A DNA stretch of 64,000 nt from Zymobacter sp047495495. GTDB taxonomy: Bacteria; Pseudomonadota; Gammaproteobacteria; Pseudomonadales; Halomonadaceae. Below the pieces are notes generated by a model. The model was not told where the DNA came from, did not search any database, and was given only the letters and a program-made list of their open reading frames with translations. The stretch is taken from assembly GCF_047495495.1 (NCBI RefSeq), contig NZ_CP179930.1:372001-436000 (forward strand). The letters run 5' to 3'. Positions 1 through 8,443 of this stretch are shown here, piece by piece (position 1 is the first letter of the stretch; the number at the start of each line of letters is the position of its first letter). The translations under genes were made by a program, and so were the position numbers.

Positions 1-2
1 TG

Positions 3-176
3 GGCGGGCGCGATCTTGAGCTGATGGGACAGAATCCAGAGGATATCTCGATCATCGTGGCCACGATCGCCTCGCAGCAGCCCATTGAGATGCAGGTCGG
101 CGTGCATTCTTTCCGTGGCGCGAACTGTAATGGTCTGGATGCACTTAAAGTGACGGAGCAGCGCATGCTGCTGTAG
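3..176 (+). CDS. C-terminal fragment of an unidentified protein
   Basis: An open frame runs in from the window edge and ends at a TAG at 174-176, giving 57 residues. The fragment contains the stretch ISIIVATIASQQPIEMQVG and ends in EQRMLL. Codon use resembles the flanking genes, so I take it as a real gene 3' end. I see no signal peptide, membrane segment or catalytic motif in what is visible and do not recognise the family. The next gene starts 127 bases downstream. Confidence 0.45.
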   Translation, partial: GGRDLELMGQNPEDISIIVATIASQQPIEMQVGVHSFRGANCNGLDALKVTEQRMLL

Positions 177-303
177 CACCCTTGCGCCGCTGCGCTGTCC
201 AACGTAGCGGCGTTTTTCCATTCATGAAGCGGTGAGCGGGTGCGTGAATGCCGAGGTAATGTGAGTGGCCTAGGCTTACTAGGCGAAAAGAGGGGGGAGC
301 AAT

Positions 304-810
304 ATGATTCGATGGTTGTCGCGCATTGCACGATGGATCATTGCCTTGACGTTAGTCAGTGCCGGCATCGCTGTGGCAGACCCTATCGCATCGTCGGGGG
401 AGTGGCAGAAACTTACGTCGCGCTATCCTGTGCTACCCGATGCTTCTGATACAGCGATCAGCATGGCGCTGCACAGCAATTTCACCCTAAACACAGCCGA
501 ACCTTCGCTGGTGGTTGATGTGAGCCGGCATCCGCTGCCGCTGTGCTCGGTGGATACTGAGACAGGGCTAGATATGACGCTACTGGGTGACGGTACGCTG
601 AACGGGCGCGTGCAGACATTCGGGTATCGCTGCATGGGGGGGCAAATGACGATCATGGCTTGGCCTATACAGCAGTCCGCCACTTACTGGAAGGAACAGA
701 TCATGGCACAACAACCGCTATCGTTGTCGGTTGCCGGAATAGACTTCCAGTCGGCCAATACCAACGGCAAGCGTGCCATGAGCGTAGCTAATCGTATCTT
801 CATGGAATGA
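304..810 (+). CDS. Hypothetical exported protein
   Basis: This 168-residue protein starts with a typical Sec signal: positive residues (MIRWLSRIARW), a hydrophobic core (IIALTLVSAGIAV) and a likely cleavage after AVA near residue 25. The mature part (about 143 residues) has two cysteines (near residues 79 and 110) that could form a disulfide, so a periplasmic location is likely. A purine-rich GGGGGAG ribosome site sits just before the ATG. I do not recognise the family. It is followed by 156 bases without a gene and then the SDR-like gene on the same strand. Confidence 0.6.
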   Translation: MIRWLSRIARWIIALTLVSAGIAVADPIASSGEWQKLTSRYPVLPDASDTAISMALHSNFTLNTAEPSLVVDVSRHPLPLCSVDTETGLDMTLLGDGTLNGRVQTFGYRCMGGQMTIMAWPIQQSATYWKEQIMAQQPLSLSVAGIDFQSANTNGKRAMSVANRIFME

Positions 811-966
811 TGAAGGTCGAGCGGTCATGCGATAACATGCATGCCATAGTGCTGGCGCCTTCGGTCTTATGGCGAGGCCTTATAGAAGAGGTGAAAAACC
901 TGTTCTTCTTGCCCCATGTGATATGAAGCGCACCGTTATTCTCATCCCTGTTCAAGGCGAAACGCA

Positions 967-1854
967 TTGAAACTACTCATCCCTGACAATCGGCATGGAT
1001 TGACGCTAGCCCTGCAGCAGGAGATAGCGCCGCGCCATGACGTTGATATGTGGTTGGCCGACGGGCTTTCGGATGCCTTGAACTATCTGAACGAGCATCG
1101 TGCCGATGTCGTCGTGATACCGCCGCTCATTCATCCGGAACGCTTGCCTCTGACCGTTATCGAGCAGCATGCCGTGCTGGTCGAAACGTTGCAGGCATCC
1201 TGTCAGCGTCTCGATATGATGCTGGTGTGGTGCGTCGGGCATCAGCTGTTCGAACAGGATCATGAGCATCTGCTGAGTGAAATCGAGCAGCCCAAACCGC
1301 TTGCTGCTGCCCTTCAGAAGCTGGCCGAGATCGAGAGTGCGGTACGCCAGCACTGGCACCGTCACGTAATCATTCGTACCAGTGAGCTGTTTGGTAGCGA
1401 AGGTGACGGCATGGTGCTGCCTGAGCAGCTTTCGAGTTGGCTGGCAGGTGAAACTGTGATCGCGGATGACCGCCTGTTTCTGGCCCCCCTACCTGTGGAT
1501 GCACTGGCGCGTGCCGTGCTGGGCATGATTCTCCAGCTCGACAATGGGGCTGATGCGTGGGGAACGTTCCACCTGTCAGGGCGAGAACCGGTCAGCCAGT
1601 TCGAGTTTGCCGCAGTCGTGCTGGCCTGTCTGCGCGACACAGCGATGCCTGACGCCTTACTGGCGCTGCCGGAGACGGCGATTGTGGCCGAAGGTTTGGG
1701 CAGTACCGTGCGCCGTATTCTGGGGTGCCAGAAGATCCTAATGACCTTTGGTATCCATCAGACCGCGTGGCGCGAGCCATTGAAGTATCACGTGCGCCGT
1801 TGGTTGTCGATGCACGGCATCCCGACGGTAAATGAAGGGGCCGACGCTGATTGA
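967..1854 (+). CDS. RmlD-like sugar nucleotide-binding protein (degenerate SDR)
   Basis: The 295-residue protein starts at TTG. It resembles the dTDP-4-dehydrorhamnose reductase (RmlD) fold in its middle and C-terminal parts: HVIIRTSELFG near residues 134-144, then substrate-domain features such as VDALARAVLGMI and GTFHLSG. The N-terminal KLLIPDN segment lacks the GxxGxxG dinucleotide loop, and no YxxxK catalytic pair is visible where an active SDR would have it. It is therefore probably not a classical reductase. Substrate and role are unknown. It stands alone, with 194 bases before plsC. Confidence 0.65.
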   Translation: MKLLIPDNRHGLTLALQQEIAPRHDVDMWLADGLSDALNYLNEHRADVVVIPPLIHPERLPLTVIEQHAVLVETLQASCQRLDMMLVWCVGHQLFEQDHEHLLSEIEQPKPLAAALQKLAEIESAVRQHWHRHVIIRTSELFGSEGDGMVLPEQLSSWLAGETVIADDRLFLAPLPVDALARAVLGMILQLDNGADAWGTFHLSGREPVSQFEFAAVVLACLRDTAMPDALLALPETAIVAEGLGSTVRRILGCQKILMTFGIHQTAWREPLKYHVRRWLSMHGIPTVNEGADAD

Positions 1855-2048
1855 GGCGTATGCCTCGTGCGCACGGCCTTTGAGCGCGTTCGCTGGATTT
1901 CTGTAGACCTGTTTTTCGTTGTGCGGCGTTGAGCGCAAGCTTTGATGTCGCATGACATTCTAAGCGCGTCGTTATCTTTGCGCTTGTGATCTGATGCTAT
2001 GGACTTGAATATCGTTCCCACACGGGGCAATGAGGAGAGAGTGGCACT

Positions 2049-2759
2049 ATGAATGCCCTGCGAAGCATTATCTTTTACATCGGCTATGTCGTGCTGGTGC
2101 TGTTCGTGGCCGTGGTGCTATCGCCCATAGCGCTGTGTCTGCCGTACAAGAAACGTTTCCCAGTCCTGAACCTGTACAACCAGGCGATGATGGGCTGGCT
2201 ATCCATTGCGTGCGGTATTCGAATCGACGTGACGGGGCGTGAGCACTTGCCAAAAGGCGCCTGCGTACTGCTGTCCAATCACCAGAGCGAGTGGGAGACG
2301 CTGTTCCTGCAGATTCTTAAGCCGCCGGTATGCACCGTGCTGAAGAAAGAGCTGCTGAACATCCCTGTATTTGGTTGGTCACTGCGCTTGATTCGTCCTA
2401 TTGCCTTGGATCGATCCAGCCCAACACGGGCCCTAAAACAGGTGATCAAGGAAGGGCCGGAAAAGCTGAAGCAAGGGCTTTCGATGCTGATCTTCCCCGA
2501 GGGCACCCGACTGGCGCCCGGCGAGCGCAAGCCGTTTGCCAAAAGCGGGGCTTTGATTGCGTGCCGTGCCAACTGTCCGGTTGTGCCTATCGCTCACAAT
2601 GCGGGGCACTGCTGGCTTAATAACAGCTGGATCAAGCGTCCCGGGCGTATTACGGTCGTTATCGGGGCACCGATCGAAACGGTAGGGCGCGATGCCGCTA
2701 GCGTCACAGAAGAAGCAGAGGCGTGGATCAACGCGGAGCGCGAACGCATTGGCGGTTGA
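2049..2759 (+). CDS. plsC: 1-acyl-sn-glycerol-3-phosphate acyltransferase
   Basis: PlsC transfers an acyl chain to the sn-2 position of lysophosphatidate to give phosphatidate, the precursor of membrane phospholipids. The 236 residues fit the family. An N-terminal membrane segment (about residues 6-32) is followed by acyltransferase block I NHQSEWETLF near residue 77, in which Glu replaces the usual Asp of HX4D, and block III FPEGTR near residue 149. Such variation is seen in bacterial PlsC homologs, so activity is likely. A GAGGAGA ribosome site precedes the ATG, and a strong terminator follows the stop. It acts at the inner face of the cytoplasmic membrane. Confidence 0.9.
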   Translation: MNALRSIIFYIGYVVLVLFVAVVLSPIALCLPYKKRFPVLNLYNQAMMGWLSIACGIRIDVTGREHLPKGACVLLSNHQSEWETLFLQILKPPVCTVLKKELLNIPVFGWSLRLIRPIALDRSSPTRALKQVIKEGPEKLKQGLSMLIFPEGTRLAPGERKPFAKSGALIACRANCPVVPIAHNAGHCWLNNSWIKRPGRITVVIGAPIETVGRDAASVTEEAEAWINAERERIGG

Positions 2760-2790
2760 TCCTTCTTCTGTCTTCTGTACTCGAAACACG

Positions 2791-2817
2791 AAGCGACCCT
2801 AATGGGTCGCTTTTTTT
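2791..2817 (+). terminator. Rho-independent terminator of plsC
   Basis: Stem AGCGACCC / GGGTCGCT with a TAAT loop, followed by a run of seven T. It lies 32 bases after the plsC stop. Confidence 0.9.
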
Positions 2818-2878
2818 ATGCTTGGATGTTTGCTCGCTGCTATGGGCAGGGATGGCTGGCAGAGCATGATGCCTTTAT

Positions 2879-2996
2879 ATGAGTAAGCATACCGACACGC
2901 AGCATAAATTGATTACCGCTGCCTATTGTGGCGAAAAAGGGTTTCGTGCTTTCCGTGTACGCGATATCGCCACTCAAGCAGCAAGCGGTTTTGGGT
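2879..2996 (+). pseudogene. Decayed TetR-family regulator N-terminus
   Basis: The first 35 codons after an ATG read like the start of a TetR helix-turn-helix domain. ITAAYCGEKGFRAFRVRDIA aligns by eye with the family pattern of an alanine-rich helix, EKG, then VRDIA. After residue 35 the similarity breaks down (ASGFGLSTRG may be a scrambled recognition helix). The frame ends after 85 residues (3136) with no ligand-binding domain. I read it as a truncated relic. The remainder of 2820-3157 shows nothing else I can support. Confidence 0.4.
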
Positions 2997-3157
2997 TATC
3001 CACAAGGGGATTCATGGCGAGTGGGCGGGTAAGCGTCGGTGGACAGATCTATTTCAGAGGGCAATGCCATGAAAGCAATGGGTACGCTTATTCTTGCGCA
3101 GTGAGGTGTGGCAGGTGTGGTAACGCGACGGACTGATTGCACTGGAAAATGAAAAGA

Positions 3158-3188
3158 CAAAAAAGCCGCCCCGAAGGGCGGCCTTTTT
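3158..3188 (-). terminator. Bidirectional-looking terminator after fabB
   Basis: Stem GCCGCCC (3165-3171) / GGGCGGC (3176-3182) with a CGAA tetraloop. On the minus strand it is followed by a T run (the A run at 3158-3164). It lies directly after the fabB stop, and the plus strand also has a short T run. Confidence 0.9.
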
Positions 3189-3204
3189 CGCTCGACTGTC
3201 TTGC

Positions 3205-4419
3205 TTAGTCGATGCGTTGGAACAGCAGTGACGCGTTGGTGCCGCCAAAGCCAAAGCTGTTGGACATGGCACGGTTCAGGCGGACGTTATCGCGGCGTTC
3301 GCGCACGATATCGAAACCGTCTGCTTCCGGGTCAAGCTCGTCGATGTTGGCAGACGCGCAGATGAAGTCGTTCTGCATCATCAGAAGCGTGTAGATCGCT
3401 TCCTGCACCCCGGTTGCGCCGAGAGAGTGACCGGTCAGCGATTTGGTGGAGGAGAGCGGCGGCACTTTATTGCCGAACAGCTCACGCATCGCACGCAGTT
3501 CGCTGAGGTCGCCTACCGGTGTAGACGTACCGTGGGTGTTGATGTAATCGATCGGGCCTTCGGAAGTGGCCAACGCCATTTCCATGCAGCGCTTACCGCC
3601 TTCACCGGACGGTGCGACCATGTCGTAACCGTCGGAGTTGGCGCCGTAGCCAACGACTTCCGCGTAGATCTTCGCACCGCGTGCCTTGGCGTGTTCGTAC
3701 TCTTCGAGTACGACGATACCGCCGCCGCCTGCAATGATGAAACCGTCGCGTGCGCTGTCGTACGGACGAGACGCTTTTTCAGGCGTGTCGTTGTAGCGTG
3801 TGGAGAGTGCACCCATGGCGTCGAAGAGGCAGGACAGCGTCCAGTGCTCTTCTTCACCACCGCCGGCAAAGACGATGTCTTGCTTGCCGAGCTGGATCTG
3901 CTCTACCGCGCTGCCGATGCAGTGTGCTGATGTCGCACAGGCAGACGAGATGGAGTAGTTGACGCCCTTGATGGCGAACGGCGTCGCCAAGCAAGCCGAA
4001 ACCGTGCTGCCCATAGTGCGGGTGACGCGGTAAGGACCTACGCGACGCAGACCTTTTTCACGCAGGATGTCGGCGGCTTCTACCTGATTGGCAGAGGACG
4101 CGCCGCCAGAGCCGGCGATCAGACCGGTACGCAGGTTAGATACCTGCTCCGGTGCAAGGCCTGCATCTTCAATGGCCTGCTTCATGGATACATAGGCATA
4201 TGCCGCTGCATCGCCCATGAAGCGTCTGAATTTACGATCAATGAGGGAGTCGAGATCAATCTCGACTGCGCCGGCAATCTGGCTACGCATGCCGCGCTCG
4301 GCATACTCTTCGCGATAGCGGATGCCCGAACGACCTGCTTTTAGCGCGTCCAGTACTTGCTGCTGGTCATTGCCCAAGCAGGACACGATACCCAGGCCGG
4401 TGACTACCACTCGTTTCAT
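3205..4419 (-). CDS. fabB: 3-oxoacyl-ACP synthase I
   Basis: FabB condenses malonyl-ACP with acyl-ACP, and with FabA it is needed for unsaturated fatty acids. The start at MKRVVVTGLG gives 404 residues, close to the 406 of E. coli FabB. It has a GGGAGG ribosome site directly upstream. The open frame extends further upstream through fabA sequence and is not used. The Cys-His-His triad is present: Cys in SSACATSAH (about residue 161), His in THGTSTPVGD, and His in LTGHSLGATG. It lies 14 bases downstream of fabA on the same strand and so is surely co-transcribed. Confidence 0.97.
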   Translation of the reverse strand: MKRVVVTGLGIVSCLGNDQQQVLDALKAGRSGIRYREEYAERGMRSQIAGAVEIDLDSLIDRKFRRFMGDAAAYAYVSMKQAIEDAGLAPEQVSNLRTGLIAGSGGASSANQVEAADILREKGLRRVGPYRVTRTMGSTVSACLATPFAIKGVNYSISSACATSAHCIGSAVEQIQLGKQDIVFAGGGEEEHWTLSCLFDAMGALSTRYNDTPEKASRPYDSARDGFIIAGGGGIVVLEEYEHAKARGAKIYAEVVGYGANSDGYDMVAPSGEGGKRCMEMALATSEGPIDYINTHGTSTPVGDLSELRAMRELFGNKVPPLSSTKSLTGHSLGATGVQEAIYTLLMMQNDFICASANIDELDPEADGFDIVRERRDNVRLNRAMSNSFGFGGTNASLLFQRID

Positions 4420-4433
4420 GGAAGCCTCCCGTC

Positions 4434-4952
4434 TCAAAAATTCGCTGCTGGAGTGGAAAACAGGCCGACACGCAGATCCTTGGCCTGATAGATTTCCTCG
4501 CCATCGACGGACACAACACCGTCGCCAATGCCGAGAATCAAGCGACGCGTCATAACGCGCTTGACGTGAATATGATAGGTGACCTTCTTGGCGGTCGGCA
4601 TGACTTGGCCAGAGAATTTCACTTCTCCACAGCCGAGTGCACGGCCGCGGCCAGGGTTGCCCAGCCAGCCCAAGTGGAAGCCAAGCAGCTGCCACATGGC
4701 GTCAAGGCCGAGACAGCCAGGCATGACCGGATCGCCCGGGAAATGGCATTTGAAGAACCACAGGTCAGGATTGATGTCGAGTTCGGCAATCAGCTCGCCT
4801 TTACCGTAATGACCACCTTCTTCACTGATGTGGACTATGCGATCAAGCATAAGCATGTTGGGGGCTGGCAGCTGTGCGTTGCCCTCACCGAAAAGTTCGC
4901 CTTGACTGCACTTGAGCAGTTCATCGTAGGTAAAGGATTGTTGCTTGGTCAC
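4434..4952 (-). CDS. fabA: 3-hydroxydecanoyl-ACP dehydratase/isomerase
   Basis: FabA dehydrates 3-hydroxydecanoyl-ACP and isomerises trans-2 to cis-3-decenoyl-ACP, opening the anaerobic unsaturated fatty acid route. The 172 residues match the family length. The active-site helix region reads CHFPGDPVMPGCLGLDAMWQ, with the catalytic pair at His70 and Asp84. It is the first gene of a fabA-fabB operon with a 14-base spacer. The 215 bases upstream (4953-5167) should hold the promoter. I could not identify a convincing FabR or FadR operator there. Confidence 0.97.
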   Translation of the reverse strand: MTKQQSFTYDELLKCSQGELFGEGNAQLPAPNMLMLDRIVHISEEGGHYGKGELIAELDINPDLWFFKCHFPGDPVMPGCLGLDAMWQLLGFHLGWLGNPGRGRALGCGEVKFSGQVMPTAKKVTYHIHVKRVMTRRLILGIGDGVVSVDGEEIYQAKDLRVGLFSTPAANF

Positions 4953-5167
4953 TGATTCATTCCGCGGGTCAAAAGTGAAGTGCCTTTGCGGACCAGCGAC
5001 TGCCGTGGTGGCCAGCCTGATCTCGCTGCACGAATCGGAACATGCCCCGTCGACGCATGGTTATCGTCAGTGTATCGGGGGCACCCAGTGAATGCACGCC
5101 TTGGCCTGACGTATTCACTGCCTGCGTGGGATTATGCCACACGCGGTCCAGATGACGTAATGGGGGC

Positions 5168-6589
5168 TTAATCATCGGAAGGCAAGGCCTTGAACGCCTC
5201 GATGGCGCGCAGACGTGCTGCCTTGTGATCGACGATCGGGGCCGGATAGCCACAGCGACTGCGCGTTGCCGCGTCAGGAAAATGCCGCTGCTTGGCCGGT
5301 ACCGAGGCCAGTTCCGGTACCCACTCAGCGATGAAATCACCGCTCTTATCAAAGCGTTCCGACTGGGTCACAGGATTGAACACCCTGAAGTAGGGGGCCG
5401 AGTCCGTACCCGTGGAGGCGGCCCATTGCCACCCGCCATTGTTTGCCCCTAGCTCCCCATCCAAAAGATGGTTCATGAAAAATGCTTCCCCCCAGCGCCA
5501 ATCGGTCAGCAGGTGCTTGGAGAGAAACGTTGCTGTCAGCATGCGCAGCCGGTTGTGCATCCATCCGGTCGCCGTTAGCTGGCGCATGGCCGCGTCTACC
5601 AGAGGGTAGCCCGTCCGGCCTTCGCACCACGCCTTGAAGTGTGTGCGCTCGTTGAGCCACTTCAGGTGGCGAGTGTTTTCCTTGAACGGCTGGTGCATCG
5701 ACACGCGCGGCGCGGCGACCAAGATGTGCTGATAGAACTCGCGCCATACCAGCTCGTTGATCCACGTCGTGATGCCTTGATGTCCATCGCCCAACCGTCC
5801 TTCATTCATGGATGCGGCAGCGTTGAGCGCCTGCCGGATCGAGATCATGCCCAGTGCCAGATACGGTGACAGCTGGCTGGTGCCGTCGACGGCGGGGAAG
5901 TCACGCTGTTCGGCGTAGTGCTGTACGCGGCGGGTCAGAAAGTGGGCCAGCCGATCCTGCGCGGCCGCTTCACCAGCAGGCCATTGGCGTACGATGTGCT
6001 CGGCAGCAGCGGGCATGTCGTCGAGCAGCTTGGTGCTGAGGCCCGCAATCGGTGTCTGTGCCTGCGGCGCATCGTCTTGATGCAGCTGATCGGCAGTCAG
6101 ATGGCGCAGCCACGCCTTGTAGAACGGCGTGTAGACACTGTAGTACTCACCTTTGCCTGTCAGCAGATCACCGGGGCGAAACAGCACGTGATCGGTGTGG
6201 CGCTCGACCGTCAGATTGTGGCGGCGCGCCTGTTGTACGACACCTTGATCGCGGCGACGTTCATCGAGCCCGTATTCATCGTTGAAATGAATAGTGCCAC
6301 ACTCGTTCCGTTGCGCAAACGAGATCAATTTACTGGGAATATCGGCAAAATGGTCGATATCCAGCATGATCAGCGGGATATTCAATACGTTAAGTGACTG
6401 TGCGAGCGCGGCCACGCCTCGCTGCCAAAAATCGAACCAGTTCGGGCCTCGGTCGTGAGAAGCCCACTGTTTCTGGCTGCGGATGACCACGCCGATGACG
6501 GGGCCGCGGCGGCGTGCGTGCGCCAGGGCACGGTGATCTTCGATGCGCAGATCACTTCTGAACCAGACAAGCTGGCGATCTGAAGGCAT
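5168..6589 (-). CDS. phrB: Deoxyribodipyrimidine photolyase (class I CPD type)
   Basis: This enzyme repairs cyclobutane pyrimidine dimers using blue light and FADH-. At 473 residues it equals E. coli PhrB. The N-terminal antenna domain begins LVWFRSDLRIEDH. The FAD domain carries NELVWREFYQHIL, the HNRLRMLTATFLSKHLL segment and GGWQWAASTGTDSAPYFRVF, the family's signature around flavin and substrate. The ATG is preceded by an AGGAGTTCCAC site. It is a single gene, divergent from the SDR gene at 6827 with 237 bases between them and convergent with none. Confidence 0.95.
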   Translation of the reverse strand: MPSDRQLVWFRSDLRIEDHRALAHARRRGPVIGVVIRSQKQWASHDRGPNWFDFWQRGVAALAQSLNVLNIPLIMLDIDHFADIPSKLISFAQRNECGTIHFNDEYGLDERRRDQGVVQQARRHNLTVERHTDHVLFRPGDLLTGKGEYYSVYTPFYKAWLRHLTADQLHQDDAPQAQTPIAGLSTKLLDDMPAAAEHIVRQWPAGEAAAQDRLAHFLTRRVQHYAEQRDFPAVDGTSQLSPYLALGMISIRQALNAAASMNEGRLGDGHQGITTWINELVWREFYQHILVAAPRVSMHQPFKENTRHLKWLNERTHFKAWCEGRTGYPLVDAAMRQLTATGWMHNRLRMLTATFLSKHLLTDWRWGEAFFMNHLLDGELGANNGGWQWAASTGTDSAPYFRVFNPVTQSERFDKSGDFIAEWVPELASVPAKQRHFPDAATRSRCGYPAPIVDHKAARLRAIEAFKALPSDD

Positions 6590-6826
6590 GTGGAACTCCT
6601 GAACCGAGGCGGGTAGACATGTGCGTTGTGCTACCAGTATAGAGCGTTGATTTCCCGTTGGGGTAACGCCAGCAAAAATAGCGTCAGCGAGTCAAAGGGG
6701 CACGATTGTGGTGAGCCTGCACTTTGCTGTCAAATCGAGGGCCTCTTCTCCTATCCTGTAGGGATTAACGCTACGGCTGCTCTGCAGCGCTGCGGATCCA
6801 TACCGTTTCATTCATTCAGGCACACT

Positions 6827-7738
6827 ATGAACATACTGCTTACAGGCGCCACAGGCTTTATCGGTCGAGCGTTGTGCCGAAGATTGCGCCTTGAGGGTCA
6901 TCGCCTCACTGTGATCTCCCGGCGGCCGGAACAGGTCGCCGTCCTTCTCGGTGCCGAGGTGACGGCATTCAAGGATGTGCGTGCGCTGTGGCAGCAACAT
7001 CCCGATGCCGCCTTCGATGCCATCATCAATTTGGCGGGGGCACCGATTGCTGCTCAGCGCTGGACCCCGAGCTACAAGCGTGAACTGATCGACGGCCGTG
7101 TGCGAATGACACAGGATATCGTATGGCTGTGCGAGCAATTGATTGAATTGCCTAGTGTTGTCATCTCTGGTTCCGCAATGGGGTTCTACGGGGATCAGGG
7201 CGCGGCGGCGGTCACGGAGACTACGGCACCGCATGATGACTTTGCCCATCGGCTGTGTCAGGCATGGGAGCTTGCCGCTTCGCCACTGGCAGAAAGCGGC
7301 GTACGCCTGATTACGCTGCGTCTTGGGCTAGTGCTGGGGCGCTGCGGTGGCATGTTGAAGTCGATGCTGCCCGCCTTTCGCTGTGGGGTGGGTGGGTGGA
7401 TTGGCCGAGGGCGTGCCATGATGCCGTGGGTGCTACTGGACGATGTGGTGCGTGCGATCACCTATATGCTGACCGAGCCGTCGCTGTCCGGCCCCGTCAA
7501 CATGAGCGCCCCTGTGCCTGTCAGCCAGCGTGATTTCATGAAGGCGGTAGGGCATGCCTTGAATCGTCCCGTGTGGGTCAGGGTGCCGACATTGGCGGTA
7601 TGGCTGGCGCTGGGAGAACGGGCATCGCTGCTGACGGCCAGCGTGAATATGCGGCCTACCAAGCTGCTCAACAGTGGGTTTGCGTTTACGGCACTACAGT
7701 TGCCAGCAGCGTTGGCCAAAGCGCTGCACGGTGCATGA
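6827..7738 (+). CDS. TIGR01777-family SDR epimerase (YfcH-like)
   Basis: The start MNILLTGATGFIG gives 303 residues, similar to E. coli YfcH. An upstream in-frame extension exists but begins in non-coding-like sequence. The nucleotide-binding loop is GATGFIG (residues 7-13). Mid-protein SGSAMGFYGD corresponds to the Ser/Tyr region of extended SDRs, and the C-terminal portion has NMSAPVPVSQRDFMKAVG as in this family. The physiological substrate is unknown; the family is often near DNA repair genes such as phrB, as here. Cytoplasmic. Confidence 0.88.
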   Translation: MNILLTGATGFIGRALCRRLRLEGHRLTVISRRPEQVAVLLGAEVTAFKDVRALWQQHPDAAFDAIINLAGAPIAAQRWTPSYKRELIDGRVRMTQDIVWLCEQLIELPSVVISGSAMGFYGDQGAAAVTETTAPHDDFAHRLCQAWELAASPLAESGVRLITLRLGLVLGRCGGMLKSMLPAFRCGVGGWIGRGRAMMPWVLLDDVVRAITYMLTEPSLSGPVNMSAPVPVSQRDFMKAVGHALNRPVWVRVPTLAVWLALGERASLLTASVNMRPTKLLNSGFAFTALQLPAALAKALHGA

Positions 7739-8380
7739 GCCTGTTGACTGGTCAGAAGAATGATGGCCCTGCGGTCGACGTGTGCTTTGCTGCTTTTGCG
7801 TGCCACGGGCCACATCAGCATGCTGTGCATAAAGTGGCATGTGTTTGAGTGCTGCTCTTGGTAGGCGGGAGGTATGGTGAGCGAGGGAAGAGGTCGGCGC
7901 GAGAAAGTGCGGCGATCCAGCCGTCGAGAGGTGTCCTGCTGACTTTAAACGCAGCCGGTTATTTTGGCAGCTTCGGCGCTGCGCTTATTAGGGCAGACAT
8001 GTTGGCGCGTGAGGGATGAGGCCCGCGTGAGGAAGAGTGGTGGTTCTGAGGTCGTACGCTTTGCCTTCTTTGCCTTCTTTGCATGCTTTGGCGTTGCGCT
8101 TGGTAGGGCAGACATCTTGGCGCGTGAGGAAAGGGTTTCGGCTGGATGAGGGCAAGGGGATGGGTGGTGTATTGCTCATTCTGGAAATGGTTGCCCTTGC
8201 GGAGATGCATGAGGCGGCGCACACCTTGTCGATGTGGGGTTCGGTAGCGTGCCAGAATGTGTTGGCAAATATCGGAAAGGCGTAGGGAAAGATGGTGCTG
8301 GTTAGAGAGGATTTTGCGGCCGTTATGCCGCTATCGTCGGGGAATGGTAGTGTTCTGATATGAAGAAGAGAGACCTAATG
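7739..8380. other. Gene-poor spacer with duplicated segment
   Basis: About 640 bases without a convincing gene: the short frames have no recognisable start site or family. The stretch contains a 44-base near-duplicate (7971-8014 and 8086-8129) and a short TTTGCCTTC repeat (about 8061-8081). It looks like decayed or repeat-expanded intergenic DNA between yfcH and rapA. Confidence 0.5.
7971..8129. repeat. 44-base direct repeat, two copies
   Basis: Copy 1 at 7971-8014 and copy 2 at 8086-8129 differ at 5 of 44 positions and share GGGCAGACAT and TTGGCGCGTGAGG. The copies are spaced 115 bases start to start. The spacer contains a smaller tandem repeat of TTTGCCTTC. I see no transposase or CRISPR character. 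Confidence 0.7.
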
Positions 8381-8415
8381 ACAGCGCCCATACGGGAGAA
8401 CCGTATGGGCGCTGT
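8381..8415 (-). terminator. Strong hairpin after rapA
   Basis: A perfect 15-base inverted repeat (ACAGCGCCCATACGG / CCGTATGGGCGCTGT) with a 5-base loop lies 28 bases past the rapA stop. There is no T tract on the minus strand, so it may protect the 3' end or stop transcription inefficiently rather than act as a textbook terminator. Confidence 0.6.
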
Positions 8416-8443
8416 TGCGTATAGGCGTACTGCCCTTCGGTGA

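Noticed and set aside
4420..4695. Upstream extension of fabB
   Set aside because: It runs through fabA in another frame. The conserved FabB N-terminus MKRVVVTGLG with GGGAGG defines the start at 4419.
7971..8129. CRISPR array
   Set aside because: Only two imperfect copies with an irregular spacer and no cas genes.
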